Part shown: positions 1 to 13,374 of the stretch, piece after piece
Numbering within the stretch: the first letter of the stretch is position 1
Layout of the letters: the number at the start of each line of letters is the position of its first letter
Assembly (NCBI RefSeq): GCF_020382885.2
Contig: NC_058501.1
Span: 13,923,501 to 13,987,500, forward strand
Length of the DNA: 64,000 bases
From: Scatophagus argus
Lineage: Eukaryota > Chordata > Actinopteri > Scatophagidae
Reading direction: 5' to 3'
Notes under the pieces: model-generated
Seen by the model: the letters and a program-made list of their open reading frames with translations, nothing else
What the model was told of the DNA's origin: nothing
Database searches by the model: none
Program-made: the position numbers and the translations under genes

Positions 1-75
1 TCTTATGCCTTTTGTGTGTACTTGTTCGTTCGTTTAATTTCCTACGATGATCTTACCTTCAATCTTTATCATCAG

Positions 76-540
76 GTAAAACAGTGAAAAAAGAGCCGGG
101 GAACGAAGAGGGCCAACAGCACTTTGACGATGCAGACAAACTCCTGCAGGAGTTCCACGAGGCTCAGGTCGACCGAGTCGGCTCCAGACCGTCATCCAAC
201 CTGTCCTCCCTCTCTAATGCCTCAGAGAGGGACCAGCATCACTTAGGTATCTGCAACAGGAACAAAACTAAAAAGATAAATAAAGGAGCACCATTAATGC
301 TTTTCAGTAACAATTTATCATCATATTGTCAGTAAATGTCATCTCAGTATGGCTTCAACTTCTCTGCAAAAGTTTCTTTGCTTTCTGCAGAATAGTAACA
401 CCAGAGCAACAATATAAACAACATTTCTTTTATCCACAGGGAGTCCGTCACACCTGGGCGTTGGCGACCAGTCTGAAATGGTTCATGACCCCTATGAGTT
501 CCTGCAGTCACCGGAGCCTGAGAGCACAGCCAACAGCTGA
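76..540 (+). CDS. brd9: brd9, bromodomain-containing protein 9, last two coding exons (partial)
   Basis: Only the C-terminus is present. Coding exons are 76-246 (acceptor AG at 74-75, donor GTATCT at 247) and 440-540 (stop TGA at 538-540). The junction is phase 1 and joins cleanly as ...HHLG-SPSHLG.... The encoded tail includes QEFHEAQVDRVGSRPSSNLS and ends near DPYEFLQSPEPE, which I recognise as the conserved C-terminal tail of BRD9. BRD9 is an acetyl-lysine reader in the non-canonical BAF (SWI/SNF) chromatin-remodelling complex in the nucleus. The bromodomain and DUF3512 region lie upstream, outside the window. BRD7 is the close paralogue, but this tail and the neighbouring zdhhc11-tppp-cep72 order favour BRD9. 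Confidence 0.88.
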
Positions 541-716
541 CCACACACACTGCCATTTTGTTATCCTGGTGTTAACAGCACTGAGTCCTCAGCCTTGGAC
601 TGTTTAAACACTGTGGAGACAGCAAGAGCCTCTAACCTGTTTTAAAGAACTGAGTATGACTGTACAGTCTGTTTGTAGTGTAACCGTATGTTTTTGTATC
701 AGTGCGACACTTGAGA

Positions 717-722
717 AATAAA
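717..722 (+). terminator. brd9 polyadenylation signal
   Basis: A canonical AATAAA lies 177 bp after the brd9 stop codon and is followed by a GT-rich stretch (about 744-756) typical of a downstream element. Cleavage is expected near 740. The 3' UTR is therefore short, about 200 bp. Confidence 0.7.
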
Positions 723-740
723 TACTTGCACCTGTATTTA

Positions 741-1479
741 TAAATGTGTGTGGTTCAGTGAGCAAACGAAAATAACTATTATCAGCTGCATTACACAGGT
801 TGTGGGAACAGCTGTAAATGTAGGAACTGTCTACTGGTAATGCACACCCAAATGTAGTCAAATTTACAGTAAAAGGATGTTTTAAGATCGTCTGGCTGCA
901 GTAAAGATGCGCTGCTGAGTCCTCATTTATGCAGTAGTAAACTTCCACTCATATAGTTACACTGAGCAATGGTTGCTACTGTAGGATGTTTCAGTATGTG
1001 GAAACACAAAAAGGAAGTGAAAATAAAGAAATATACATGCAGTGCATTTACATTTCAGCATAAAGAGAAACAGGGGGGAAAGGATTTATTTGTTGAAAGC
1101 AGAAGTTGTATTTATCTCGTTTGCAGTTCCCTCTTTGAACACTGGCAAATTTTTAGCAGGCTTATATTCTTAAGGGCCTAAAATAGTTAGAAAGCATGGC
1201 AGAGACTACGTTTGGTAGCCAAACTGTATGCATGTTTAATCAGTCGCAGAGGAGCTTTAACTGAAGAAAAACAAACAAACAAACAAACACAGAAACGTGG
1301 GTATCTTGAAGAGTGCTTATGGCGCACATGCGCAGTAAGGCAGTTTCCATAGCGCCGCGATGACCTGCTGAGTGAGTTGATTCTTCAACTTCTGACTCAC
1401 GTCTCTCGGTGATACAAATCCAAGGACGCTGGAGCATTTTACCCATTTTTACTGGTGATTTTTTTAGTTGTTTCTCTCT
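741..1479. other. brd9-zdhhc11 spacer with probable zdhhc11 promoter
   Basis: No coding exon is seen. The left part is AT-rich. The segment 1320-1360 is richer in CpG and contains GCGCACATGCGCAG (about 1322-1335), resembling an NRF1-type site with one extra base. This is a plausible TATA-less promoter for zdhhc11. A short (CAAA)n-like tract lies at about 1268-1288. Confidence 0.4.
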
Positions 1480-1637
1480 GTGTTGGCGGTGTGTGTTTGT
1501 TCACCATGTGAAGTTTGCTTACTGAAACACCTGCCCGTCTGACAAACTAATCATGGGCCATCGTGCGGTGGAAATCTCCGTCTGTATTTGAACAAGAGAA
1601 TATTGTTTTAATTTTACGGTCGCTTTCCCTAGCAAAG
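1480..1637 (+). other. zdhhc11: zdhhc11 putative 5' untranslated exon
   Basis: A strong splice donor (AAAG|GTGAGT at 1638) follows a moderately CpG-containing stretch upstream of the zdhhc11 coding exons. The left end is a guess. A 12-residue upstream ORF (ATG 1553, stop 1589-1591) lies inside. Splicing to the first coding exon would use an acceptor at 2571-2572 or 2624-2625; both leave the same start codon. This is inferred from splice signals only. Confidence 0.4.
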
Positions 1638-2625
1638 GTGAGTCATTCTTTATGGACTAAAACTTTGTACAGACACATTTTCCTACAGGCTACTGTTGGC
1701 GTGGTGTTAAGTGTAAAATGTAAAATATCCGAATGGGCGGTGTTTTAATTAACGCTAAACGTAAAATGCGGCGTGTGCTAAAGCAAATAACCTGCAAAAC
1801 AGAGGCAGCAACTACCAAGAAGACCAACAGTAGGAAGTTTCATTTATCACCGATTTACTTGGCAACTGGCTTTAAATTTCATCCACAGGTCTAACTGCAG
1901 TGATAAACCAAAAAAAAAAAAAATAATAATAATTGCCTTCTTGTTATAAGGCCGACAAACTGTTGTTTGTTTCCAGGTTTTTAGCTCATCTGTCGCATTT
2001 TTGGCTCGGATGGTTCAAGTATTGTGCAAGGCCAAGAGCCAAACATGTGATTACAGAGCCTTTTTTTTTTTTACAAGGAAAGGGATGTTGCTCTTTGAGC
2101 AACTCTTCCCTTCTGTATCAGCTGTTATGTGTGGGCCACGTGTTGATATCTTCCTTGTTATTTAGATGTATTGTTGTCTTTGGCATTTAAGATATAAGGT
2201 CCACTGCTTCTGTCCCACCGCCTCCAGTATATTAAGCATCAAACACTCGAGTCTTTGCCGAAACAGTTTAGGAGGGTGCTGATCCAACGTTATGGTCTTT
2301 CTCGAGGCTAGTTGGCACACTTGTTGAATTATATTCCTGAAAGGCGTTTCTGATATTTTGTCCAGCCCATTTACACCAGTGAGGTTAACCCGAGGCTGTT
2401 GCATTGAAACACCCAGTAGTAACTAAGCGTAGGCTCATAATGGTTGAACAGTCACTATCATTAAGCTCAACTCATTTTCCTAACTCATTTCCCCAGCAAA
2501 TGTGGCCTCACTGATGCCACAATTGTGTAGTGTGTGCGAAGGTACAGATGGATGTTTTAAAGACTTTATGCAGGAATGTTTTTCTCAACTGACTGTGTCC
2601 GATCTCCTCCTCTTGCACGGTCCAG

Positions 2626-5266
2626 ATGAACTGCTTCAGTCAAAGGCTGAGACGCACGTCTCCCGTGCGTGGCAACAGTAGAAACGAGCTGGTCCCCTCC
2701 AAGCCTCCCAGGATGAATGGCTGGTCTTGGCCTCCTCAGGCTTTCCAAGTGGTTGGCTGGCTTCTGTACAGCTACCTCGCCATAGTCAGCTTCGGCATCT
2801 ACATCCCTCTCCTGCCTCTGCCGTGGAACCACGTGGCCTATGCTGTATCCTTAATGCGGAGCTGAAGAATTGCTGTCATTTTAGCTGACTGTTAAGTGTG
2901 TAGCTTTCAGATTTGAATATGGAGCAAACATTAGTCTCTGCTAAGGTTTTGTTTGCACTGCTGGACAAGACAAGGATTTAGTTGTGTGGCCTGTCTGTAT
3001 GGGCTGCAGTCACACCAGATGTGACTCTCTCTGTTTCTGTGGTTTCTGTTAAGCCCAGAAGACATAATCAGTGGTGGGTTTTGTCACATGTTGAATGTTG
3101 CATGATGTCAGTGCTGGTTTATGTAACTGAAGCTTCACTCAGCCAAAAGAACAGTTTTTTTCAGAAATGACTTTATTTCTCACACAAAAGATCCACTTGT
3201 GTGCAACAGTTTGCAGTTTCTTGCTTGCTTTCTTGCTTATACCCCTCACAATAGTGCACTTTATCACACATTGCACTATTTTGCCAGTATTATTGCTATT
3301 CCCCTTGACTCTTGTTATGTACAGATGATGGCTATAGCATTTATCGTGCACTTATTTGCCCATATTGCTGCTGTGACCATAGACCCAGCAGATGCCAGTG
3401 TGCGGGGCAAGAAGAACTATTCCAGTCCAGTGCCGCTTTTTGACCGGACAAAGCAGCCACACGTCATCCAGGACTTACGCTGCTATCTGTGTGATGTCAA
3501 GGTGTATGTATTCAAAGCAGTACTGTGTCCATGTGTTTTTGTGTTTTAATAGAGCTAACATCTGGTAACCATGAAAAAGTTGTGATAAATGATGTTGATA
3601 TGATGAATCTTCATATAGCGGCCCCAGAGTAAAACACTGTGGTGTTTGCAACAAGTGTGTGGAAGACTTTGATCACCATTGCAAATGGCTGAACACCTGC
3701 GTGGGCGGCAGAAACTACTGGTAAGACAGCGTTTTGGGTGAACTGGTGTACTTCCTGATCTGACTTTATGGCTGGTAGTTAAGTGACATATGGAGTGTTA
3801 TACAGATTTAAACCAGGTTTTGTGTGTTGTCTTCAGGTGCTTCTTTGTGGCCCTGTCCTCAGCTGCACTAGGTGTCCTGTTGCTGGTTATTGTCATCTTG
3901 TTCATATTTATTCAGCATTACTTGAATCCAAACACTCTACGGACGGCCCCACAGTTTGATAGTAAGTCACCGTAATGTTGCGCTTTCTTAGGACTGAATG
4001 CATTGCATAGTGCTAGCTTTGATAATATATTTTTTATTAATTGCATCATTAAAAGATGTATGTGTGTTGTTCGTTCTTTCTGTAGGCATGCTGGGGAATA
4101 ACACCTGGCTGGTGTTTTTACCATTAGCACCCATAAAGACTGGTTCAGCTGGTCTCCTTATATTAGCCTTCATAACCATCATGTTGAGCATCACCTCCCT
4201 GCTGCTGCTCGGCCATCTGCTGTGTTTCCACTTTTACCTCTGTGAGTCTTCACAGTTCTGAAGATAGAGCTCTTTTCTTCTCACCCAGTCATTAATCCTC
4301 TTCGTTTTCCTCTGCTGTTTCTCCTCTTGGCCTTACAGTTTATAAAGGTATAAGCACATATGATTATGTGAAGATGCAGCGCCAGAAAGGAGCAAGAAAC
4401 CGAGACTCGGAGACAGGAAATCCGCATGATGCAAAAATCAATAACAAGACCCCACAGGTGAGATGGGTTCTTTGCCTCTCAATGTCCGCCTCTTGTTCAT
4501 ACTGTCGTGTTGGTAAAACAACCTTTTTTTCTTTTTTTTCTTGTAAAAGAATCAAGAGAGCTCCATTGCCTGTGAGCCAGCATTATCACAGAGTTCAAGG
4601 TCAGGCTGATTCCTTACAGTTTTCGTTATACGATTATTAAAGCTAATTCTGTAGAGGGCAGTGTTTAATGCCATTTTGGTTTTCCTGCAGTACCTGCAAA
4701 TTTGACAATAAAGGCCCCATCACAAGCCGACTTTCAGAGTCCATATGCACAGAGGTAAGTATGTCTACTTATGTCGCCTTTCAGTGAGTTTTGGAATGGA
4801 AATGGAAAAACTGCATTAAAAATTTGTTTTGGTCTAGTTGGAAAACTTCAAGCAATCAGCAGAAAAGGAGAATAGTTTCCATTACGGCACAGAAAATCCC
4901 ACAGAGAACACTGCAAGTAAGTATTTGACTGCTCTTACCACTTTTCACCTCTTTTCCATCTTAATCTTTCTGTTTACAAAGATGGAGGAGCAGAAATATT
5001 TAAAATGCTTTACATTATAATACAAATAAATACAACACAGAAGAGGTTCACAGTATTTGTGACAGGAATGATGTTACAGGTGTGTCTGTTTGTCTGATGA
5101 CTCCTTTTGTTTCCTGTGTCTCAAAGGGGAAATGTGTCTGAGCAGCATCAAAAGCTGGCCACTTGACACTGAAGAGGCTCAGAACAGCAGTGTGAAGTCA
5201 GTTGATGGAGTTCCTGGAGTTCAGGACCCTTTGGGCAGCTCAGTTATGACTCCAGATGATACTTAG
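2626..5266 (+). CDS. zdhhc11: zdhhc11, palmitoyltransferase of the DHHC family
   Basis: Ten coding exons: 2626-2844, 3325-3503, 3619-3720, 3837-3961, 4086-4241, 4339-4457, 4550-4599, 4691-4754, 4838-4916 and 5127-5266 (stop TAG). All junctions keep frame and give 410 aa, close to the human protein. DHHC enzymes S-palmitoylate proteins at Golgi or ER membranes. The cysteine-rich domain spans about residues 125-165, with HCGVCNKC followed by the catalytic DHHC at 151-154. Four hydrophobic segments are visible, near residues 40-60, 74-92, 168-195 and 225-255, matching the family's two-plus-two topology with a cytosolic DHHC loop. [13 protein letters not shown] before the domain is typical of ZDHHC11. 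The C-terminal 110 residues are polar and low in conservation. The start is the first ATG of the first coding exon and gives the expected MNGW...P start to the conserved region. Position beside brd9 supports the name; ZDHHC1 is the nearest alternative. Confidence 0.9.
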
Positions 5267-7059
5267 CGGGAGCTGATTCCTGCATGGCGGTGCATCAGGA
5301 TATGCTGCTCTCAGGAACTATTTCTTCTGAAAATATACTTTATGAAACTGACCCATGCGGCCCATGGACCGAGGACGTAGGGTGTGTTGGACTTGAAAGC
5401 ACAGTTTGTCACACATCAAACTGTTGAACAATATTTTTTAGCCATTAATAACTGTGGAGCCATATCTATATTTTGTTCCTTTTTATCTACATGACTTGCT
5501 TTTATGATGATGGTTGAGTTCTTTAGTGTTGTTTTATCTCTCTGACTTAAATAGAGAGCCAAAGTCCAGCCCTGCTGCATGTTAGTCTCTGTTCCACAAG
5601 TTTTTCTCGGGTAGATTTTGGCACCTTCTTTTACTCTTTTTACTCTCAGCCAAATGCATATTGACTGCTGTGCTGACAGTAGCAGTTAGCATCTTGTCAT
5701 TTTACCTGATGAACAAAGAGAAAACTTTGTGTGGCAAAATTCTAACTGGAAGTTGTGGAGTGGACACAAACTTGAAAGGGGGACAGCACTTCAGCTTTCT
5801 ATTGCTGTTTTGTGAATTGTGTTCACAAAGCTGGCAGTGTCCAGTGACAGTTATAGCTAAATTTGATAGTAAAGAATGTGAATTTACACTGTATGTTTGG
5901 CTCTTCTTGTTGCCTGCTTGACCACACAGTGGCACTACAGACACCCAAAGTCCCACCACATCTTCTAAAGGTTCCTCAAGTGTCTTTATCCTAAGCTGAA
6001 CAATTTGCATTTAGCAGCCGCATATGAACAATTATTCACCAGCAAGTGCTTTGTCTGTCCCTCATGAGACCCCTGTTGGGTGCAGACAAAATATTGAAGC
6101 ACTGTGTGTAGATATGTATTTGTTTTTCCTTTCATACAAGATGGGGGGAAAACACACTGCAAGAGGCTACATTTAAGGACATATTTATCACTTATGGAAT
6201 GGCAAAATAATATGATATTAGGTAATACAGACACATTCAGTAACCCAACAGGAAGATGGAATTTAACATAACAAAACCAGTGGAAGTGAAGCCCATTCTG
6301 GGAATGGACCTAACAAAGATAACTAAGCAAATATCCTAAGAGTGGTACTGATGCCGGGCAGAAGATTTGAAAAGAAAAAGCCTGCCGTGGATACTGACCT
6401 GAGTGTGAACCACTGCTGAAATTACCAGTTCAATTATATGCTGCTTCTAACCACACGGTGGCGCAATGGAAGCAGCTACAGTTAAATATTATGTCATCAA
6501 GTGAGGACACTCAGTCCAAGGCTGCTTTTATCATGATGAACTCCAATACTATGCTGAGCCATTTCTTTTGCTCACAGACATGCATGTTTTTGCCAATCTC
6601 CCCTGTCTTTGAAATTGTACATCTGAGAGTTTGGTACTGCTGTATCATTTAAATCAGGCTAGAGGTTATATAATGTCCAGCCATCCATGTCCAGCCATTA
6701 GGCTGCTACTGGTTGTGTAACACATCACAGCACTGGACACCAGACGAGGAAGTTTCAGCAGGTTGAGAAGATAAGCATCCTTGTTGTTTAGGATAGAAAA
6801 ATACCTTGTTTTATGTGTTTTTTCTCATCATGATATGAAGTGCAGTCCCGGGACTCAGTTCCCCATGGCTACCATCAAGACATTAAGACATCCATATTTT
6901 TTACTGCTACTATATTGGACCTCTCTGGCGCACTCCCTCCCTATATGGCTCATGATTTCACAAGGGGACTTCACAGTGGTTGTTTATTATTGAAGCTGTG
7001 AATGATCCTCCATTCAAAAAAATAAACAAACAAAGCCATACACGTACTTTGTGTTAAGC
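5267..7059. other. zdhhc11 3' UTR and spacer to tppp
   Basis: The sequence following the zdhhc11 stop is AT-rich and non-coding. I could not assign a confident AATAAA polyadenylation signal for zdhhc11 in the first kilobase. No conserved exon, RNA gene or recognisable mobile element was seen. The short open frames here are chance products. Confidence 0.5.
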
Positions 7060-7361
7060 TACATCCTCCGTGTCCGCCTCTCAAAGCACCAAGAGATGCT
7101 CCGAGCGCACACCGCTTGCTTATCAGCGCTCCACCGAGCACTGTAGGCACCACCACAGCCCACGACGACGAGGCCAAGAGGAAAACAGGCTCGTCGCACA
7201 AGGCGGCAGCCAATCAGCGGGCTGGTTTCTCTTCAGCATCTCGGAGGGACCTGAGCCATCGAGCGGACTTGAGCTCAGGCAGCGGGGAGGAGAAACACTT
7301 CAAGGCTCCGCGACGCGCAATTATGGTTTTGTGAGCTAGACAAGAGGAATTACGACACCAG
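7060..7361 (+). promoter_or_regulatory. tppp: tppp promoter and putative untranslated first exon
   Basis: This is a GC- and CpG-richer island in AT-rich surroundings. It contains a CCAAT box (AGCCAATCAG, about 7208-7217) and ends at a splice donor (ACCAG|GTGATT at 7362). It lies upstream of the tppp coding exons on the same strand, so I read it as the tppp core promoter plus 5' UTR exon. The transcription start is probably 30-90 bp after the CCAAT box, but it is not visible directly. Confidence 0.45.
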
Positions 7362-9857
7362 GTGATTAAAAAGCTGAATTTGGCATTGCTTAGTTTATCA
7401 CTGTCGCTTATTGAGGCTCATGGCAGTCCTGCATGTTTTCACCATCTGAAAAATGAGGAATTCGATGACAGCCTACACAAATTCAGCTGATCGGTGAAGG
7501 TGCTTTTTGATTTCATGTTCCTGCATGTTTCATTTAACCTGAAATTTCAACAGAATATGCCTTTTCAGCTGGAAGGACGTGTGGCAGCATGTCTTGCCCA
7601 CACCTTTTTCTTTTTCTTTTTTTCTTTTTTTTTGTTAAACCTATAATGCATCGTTCAGCCTTATGAGCTGACAATAACAAAGTGATCACGTGGACTCTGT
7701 GTGAATCTGGCATTTGCAAGTTTATGTAACATGTTTCGCTCAGACACAATGGTTGAGCCAGCAGCTGCAGCCGTGTCCAGTAACATAAACACGAGCCTTT
7801 TCTCCTCTGTTTATCTTTAAAACGTGGGCTCGATGAGAGCCGGAGTGGAGGGTTCTCCATTAAGCGCCATCATTGGTTCGAAAAAAAATGATTGACAATG
7901 CATTTGGCTTGTGGCTGCAGCCTGCATGCCAAGCTGTTGGGTTAAATGTAGGTAGTTACATAATTATGCACGGGAAAAAAGAAAGATGCCTTCTTTTATT
8001 AGCTTCCAGATTCTCTGGGACTTGAGCTCTTAATGATAAGATATTGAGTAATTGGAGGGAACTTAAATGGATGTGAAGTATTCACATCAGTGACACATCA
8101 ATTGCATTGACTGCCTGATAGCGAATTAATGCTATTTAGAATTAAATTAGATTCCATTTGGACACTGTCTACAAAATAAAAAAATTATGTTACAGTGCCT
8201 TATTTTTGTTTATTCAAAGATGGTATACCTAAAGGAAGATAACATGTTAATTTACTCTCAGTGAATGATTTTGTTAGCTGAGTTCTCCCCATAGGTTGAA
8301 TTAGGTATGCATGAGAAGAAGACACAGTCACTGAGTTTGTCCCAGATTTTACTGTTCAAGGTTTCATTGCACTCATCCAGGACCCTTTGGGTTCTGTCAC
8401 AAACAATTAACCTCAGAGTGTAAATTACTCGATTTTGTTTGTGATGACTCAAATTCAGGTCAGCGTTTACAAAATACAAAGAATGCTTTGGGGTAAAATG
8501 AAACATTGTAGTCCAACAGCATTGTCTTTACTGCACAAAACCAAAGGGAGAAGGTTTTATTCTCTTTGACCTTAACGTTAGGGAATAGTGGCTGTTTTCA
8601 CTGCCTTTTCAGCATTTCTTTCTGCTGGATAAGGTACATTAAACATTAAATGGCATTTCCATGACGTTACGATACTTTAAAATGAGTTTTCTTAATTAAT
8701 TAAGTGAGACATTATGCAAGACAGTCTGGTTTCTACAAATCAAATTGTCAACTGGACGCAGAGCTAATTTGCTTCTGGCTCAAAATGCCCCTCTCCATCT
8801 GAGCCATGTTAGGGACACTTCTGCCGTCTCTGGCAACACATACTCCTCACAAATGTGGGGTTGTATAAGGACCCTTGGGCTTGCTTTACACTGCCTTGTA
8901 CCTCTGTTTGGTTTGCTGCTGTTGCTGCTGCCAACAACAACCTCTCTAGCTAAGTTTCAGACATCTTGTTTTTCTACGGCACAGTGCTTGCCAAGATGTT
9001 TGACTCACAGAGCAGTTAAAGGGTTTAGGGAGGCGAGGACTGACAGAGACGGCGTGGTGGTGACTTCAGACCCGGGCTACAGCATGCTGATGTCATGCCC
9101 TCTTCCCTCATGTCTTCTGGGGGGAGTGAGGCTGGGGCCTGTGGCCAAACTGGGAAATGGTTAAGATGTTGTATATAACGATACCAGATGGTATAATCCT
9201 GAAACTATGTTGAGAGCACGTTGAAAAATAGGGACGGGGATGAAGATGAAGGAAGGGGGAGATCCCTGTACTCAAAATGTAAATGGTGAATGTGATGTGT
9301 GACAGAGTGTGGGACTAACTAGAAGTACACCTCACTCCCCTTGTTCATAGTAACGGTGGAACAACATGGCAACAAGCTATTATTTTGATCATAGTTAACC
9401 TTCATTATGTTCTCAGTTAATCAGTCAATAATATAGTCCACAAAACATAAGAAAAGTGAAAAAAAAAAAATACCAGTCACTATTTTCTTGCAACCAAGAT
9501 GTGGTCATCAAATTAATCAAAAACAAAAACAACAACAAAAAAAAATGTTGCAGCTTTATGGCTACATGTGTGATGATCGATTTTTAGAGCTTTAGTGCAC
9601 CAGTGAAGTTTTATGGTCTGGAGAAGCAGTCACTAGAGGTAGAAAGCTGAGAGACATGGTGTACTGTAGATGGGGGTCAGCCTTGAGCAGGGTGGGGTGG
9701 TGTCGGTGTTGTAATGTTGGCTTTTACATTTTGCAAGACTGACACTGTCACATTCCAGAGCAGCAGTCTGGAAAGGACACTGATCTCGATAGAAAGCAGA
9801 TGGGATCTCTGCATGCCCACTCACCACGATGGCACGATGAAGGAGAAGGCTACTTTC

Positions 9858-9882
9858 CTCTCTCTCTCTCTCTCTCTCTCTC
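9858..9882. repeat. (CT)n microsatellite
   Basis: An uninterrupted CT dinucleotide run of about 25 bp in the tppp first intron, followed by a short AC run. Confidence 0.95.
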
Positions 9883-12800
9883 AAACACACACATCACTCT
9901 GACAACAGTGTCATCATTAGCACTGCATCTGCCAAACAGTTAAATACAATATTTTGTTTTTGGTATTTCAGCCTGCTTGTCGTCCACTGGCTGATCTCCT
10001 CCTTTGAGAATGAATAGAATGTTCCAGCCATAGCTGCATATTGTTGCTATGAATAGACGCGGTTCAAAATGGGTCAATTTATAGTTAAAGCACTCATCTG
10101 TGCAGTGTATTGCCAGAAGGCGAGTGTATGTAAGCATGCTGTCATCCAGTCACAGATTTGTCTCTGGAGATCTGCTCTTAACCAAATGGCTTCTGGTTTG
10201 TATGTGGCAAAGTGGGGCAGAAAAAAAGGCACTGGACAAAACAGTTCGAAATTGATGGTTGTATCTGCCTGTTTTTAATATATGAGCATAGCAGTAAGGT
10301 AGAGTTTCACTGCACCAAATGGTCTCTATTACCTACTGGATATGTCTGTTCTGTTTATAAAAGCTCAGTCAGATTTCCTTTCACCTATACTTCTCCTTCA
10401 AACGACAGAACTGCAGCGTTAATGACCTTCTCTCATGTATTGAACATGATGTGGTGTGAGGAGGCTTGTTGTACTGAGGACTCGAGGCCCTTGAAACTAC
10501 AGACTAGAAATTGGAGGAGGAGAGTGAAAAGATTCCTTTGTTTCACACAGACTTTGCTGCTGTCAGTGAAACACAAAGGAAAACACACAGCATGTAGCTA
10601 CTCTATCTGAAATGGTGAGGATCCCCATTTAAAGTAACTTAAATAATGATGGAGCCCCAGTGCGGCATTACAGGAAGCTGCTGCAAAAAACTGAAGTGGA
10701 GCACCACATCACATCATGATACAAAGCAGATTTTATTGGTTTGCGTTTCTGTGTTAAGTAGGACCTTAATTATAGCAACATTTTCCCTCCTTTGCATTGT
10801 AATTCTGTTGGTTATAAATGAGCAGTCCCCTGACATGAATTAATAATAATCATGTCCTGATGTATGTATGATGATCTAAAGAGAGTGTGATGTGATCAGA
10901 GCTGAAGCACTAATGATTCAATAAGGCTCTCGACAGAAAATCAATCAGTTCATCATTTAAGTTCTTTATCAAAAATGCCAAACATTCTCTGCTTCCAGCT
11001 TCTCAGATGTGACCGTTTGATGCTTCCCTGTTTATTTTACACTGAATATCTTTGAATAGTGAAATATGTTTTGAGGTATTGGACTGTTGGTTGTACAAAA
11101 TGATATGATTGTATTAGTTATTGTATTGTTTTCCATGTAGTGCCCTTTAATGATCAATTTAGATTAAATCTGATTTGATTCTTAAAGACTTCATCAGATA
11201 GACTAATATGGCATTCATAAGAAATTATGAACTTCAATTTCTTTCTTCTTCTGCACTGCTGTTTTGATTGTTTTAACACAATTACTTAATGTTTGGTGCA
11301 ATTATTTTGTGTACATATTTTTGGATAAACTTAAAGCTGTCATAAAACTGTGGATCAGCACAAAAAGGCACCTGAGGACAATAAAACTGCAGCATTGAGA
11401 AAAGACACAGATTGATCACAAGGACTACTCAGTGCAATTACTCAGTGTATGGCACGGTTACTCAGTTTTAATAACTTTTGAGGTTAAAAATGATTTTTAT
11501 TTATTTATTTTTTTGTAGTAGTATTGTGGATAGTGAGTTGTAAGTGCAACAAATGGATTTTTAAACATTGAACTCCCTCATGGTGGTATGTAGATGTACT
11601 TTACATGTGTACTTCATCTGTGATTATTTAAACTTGAGAAATAAAAGATTGCTGCTCATGATGAAACTTCAGTAACTTTATTTGGATTGTCTTGGCTTGA
11701 GTCCTCAATGACATATGACTACAAAACCCCTGCCATGAATAGTGGTACTCTGCGATGTCGCCATGTGTGTAGTGTGAAGAAATGGGAATGGGTCAGACAG
11801 AGAAGCCACTAGCACTGGACAATGGGTTCCCAGTGTCTGCTGCTCTGAATGCCATTATTCATACACATTAATAATCTCTTCTTTTTCTCCTCTAAGAATT
11901 GACATCCTGATTGTGATGGCTTTATGTAGTGTCCATCTTGGGACTTTTGTACCAGTTAAGTGTCAACTGTGCTTAGCAAGGTCACATTTGTAATTGCTGG
12001 CCACAAGGTTGTGGAAACACAACCCTTTACGCTTTGCATGGTGCCACCGGGGGTGAGTGAAAACACGTTACTGGTGACTTGAGGGGTTTGTTTGAAACTT
12101 TTCTAATTGGCGCAGACGGTTTAGTCCGTGGGACACAGCATCTCTCTCCAGTTTGCATGTTGTTTCTATCTGTTTAAGCGTTAGCAAGTGCAACTACTGG
12201 CAAATCGTTTTAGAGTCTTTGGGTGTACTTGGCAACAGGGCAACGCGTGTCCTTTAAGGATGCTGAGCTGAGTATGGGAACAGCTGAAAGGTGAGCAGAG
12301 CACCACCACTTGCTATAATCAGATCAGGTTTATATTATCTTTACAGAAACCACACAAGGACTTTGTTTTGCTACTTATCATGGCCTAATTTGTTTTGCCT
12401 GCATCTTACTCAAGTAAGAATATCTAAGGTTAGCATTTCAGGTGTGGTTCAAGTGTGAGGCTGAGCTTAGAAGGTGAAATGCTGCAAATCAGGATTAGGG
12501 CTGAATGATGAAAACAAAAAAACATATTGCAGTTAGTTTGACAGATATTGTGATTGTGTAATGAGTCATATTTGTAGTGGGAATGCTGATTTTTGCAAGT
12601 AATGTTTACAGAAAAACACATAAAATATAATGATAATCATGATAATGATGTGATTGTGGCTGATGTATCCTTATGTGTGGAGAATATGATTGGTCGCCTG
12701 GCACATCTCTGTAAGACCACAATGCTTACTTAATAATGGCAGACTGTGACACAAATACATTTTCCATTTATCAAAAAATTGCAGCTCCTACGATTTGGAA

Positions 12801-12888
12801 ATTGCACTGGGCCACAGTGTGATTTTGATAATATTTTGATTAATTGCTCAGTAATCAGGATGATGATGTGTTTAGAAGGTAATCCCTA

Positions 12889-12923
12889 GAGAGAGAGAGA
12901 GGGAGAGAGAGAGAGAGAGAGAA
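12889..12923. repeat. (GA)n microsatellite
   Basis: A GA dinucleotide run of about 35 bp with a GGG interruption near 12901, in the tppp first intron. Confidence 0.95.
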
Positions 12924-13293
12924 GGAAAGTCAGTCAGTGTGCATATCCAACCTTTAGACAAAGATGTTTCACAACAAACAAAGACTAACACGCAGCCGTT
13001 GATCAGGAAGGAATGACAATGATGTGGTTCCTTTTGAAGTTGTGGTTATTCTTCTCTGCACTCTGAAGGTTTTAATTAAATGTGGCAATTTGTGTGTCAG
13101 ACTTGATTAGACATTATGTCATAAATAACTGTGTGATTAAAAAGAGATAAGGACAAGAGTGGAATATTATATTTTTTTATAGTGATATTGCATTAATTGC
13201 TTTACATGTATTTGTTTCTTTATCACCACTCTCTAGCACTCACATACCCACATCCTCTCACAGTATTCATTTACCTTCTCATCTTTCCCACAG

Positions 13294-13374
13294 CACAAAG
13301 AGAAAACAAAAGTCAGCTAATCCAAGCACTGCACAGAAGGAACCAAATTCCTGCACTAGCATGGCAGACCACAA
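13294..13374 (+). other. tppp: tppp exon 2, carrying the preferred start codon
   Basis: The acceptor has a long pyrimidine tract (CTTCTCATCTTTCCCACAG, ending 13293) and the donor is a perfect AA|GTAAGT (13375). The exon holds ATG at 13361 and encodes MADHK with the last codon split in phase 2. It joins in frame to the acceptor at 13964-13965 (TTTTCCCTCTCAG). A Met-Ala-Asp start is what TPPP proteins have. Confidence 0.7.

Larger units (their letters stand above)
7362..13293 (+). other. tppp: tppp first intron (about 5.9 kb)
   Basis: No exon with credible coding potential was seen. The intron is AT-rich with simple repeats: (CT)n at 9858-9882 and (GA)n at 12889-12923. Long first introns are usual for tppp. 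The 139-codon open frame at 8745-9164 shows no family resemblance and no splice context. Confidence 0.5.

Noticed and set aside
8745-9164. Open frame of 139 codons on the plus strand with a leucine-rich stretch
   Set aside because: It lies in the tppp first intron, has no resemblance to a known family, no paired splice signals, and the sequence around it has the same composition as the rest of the intron.
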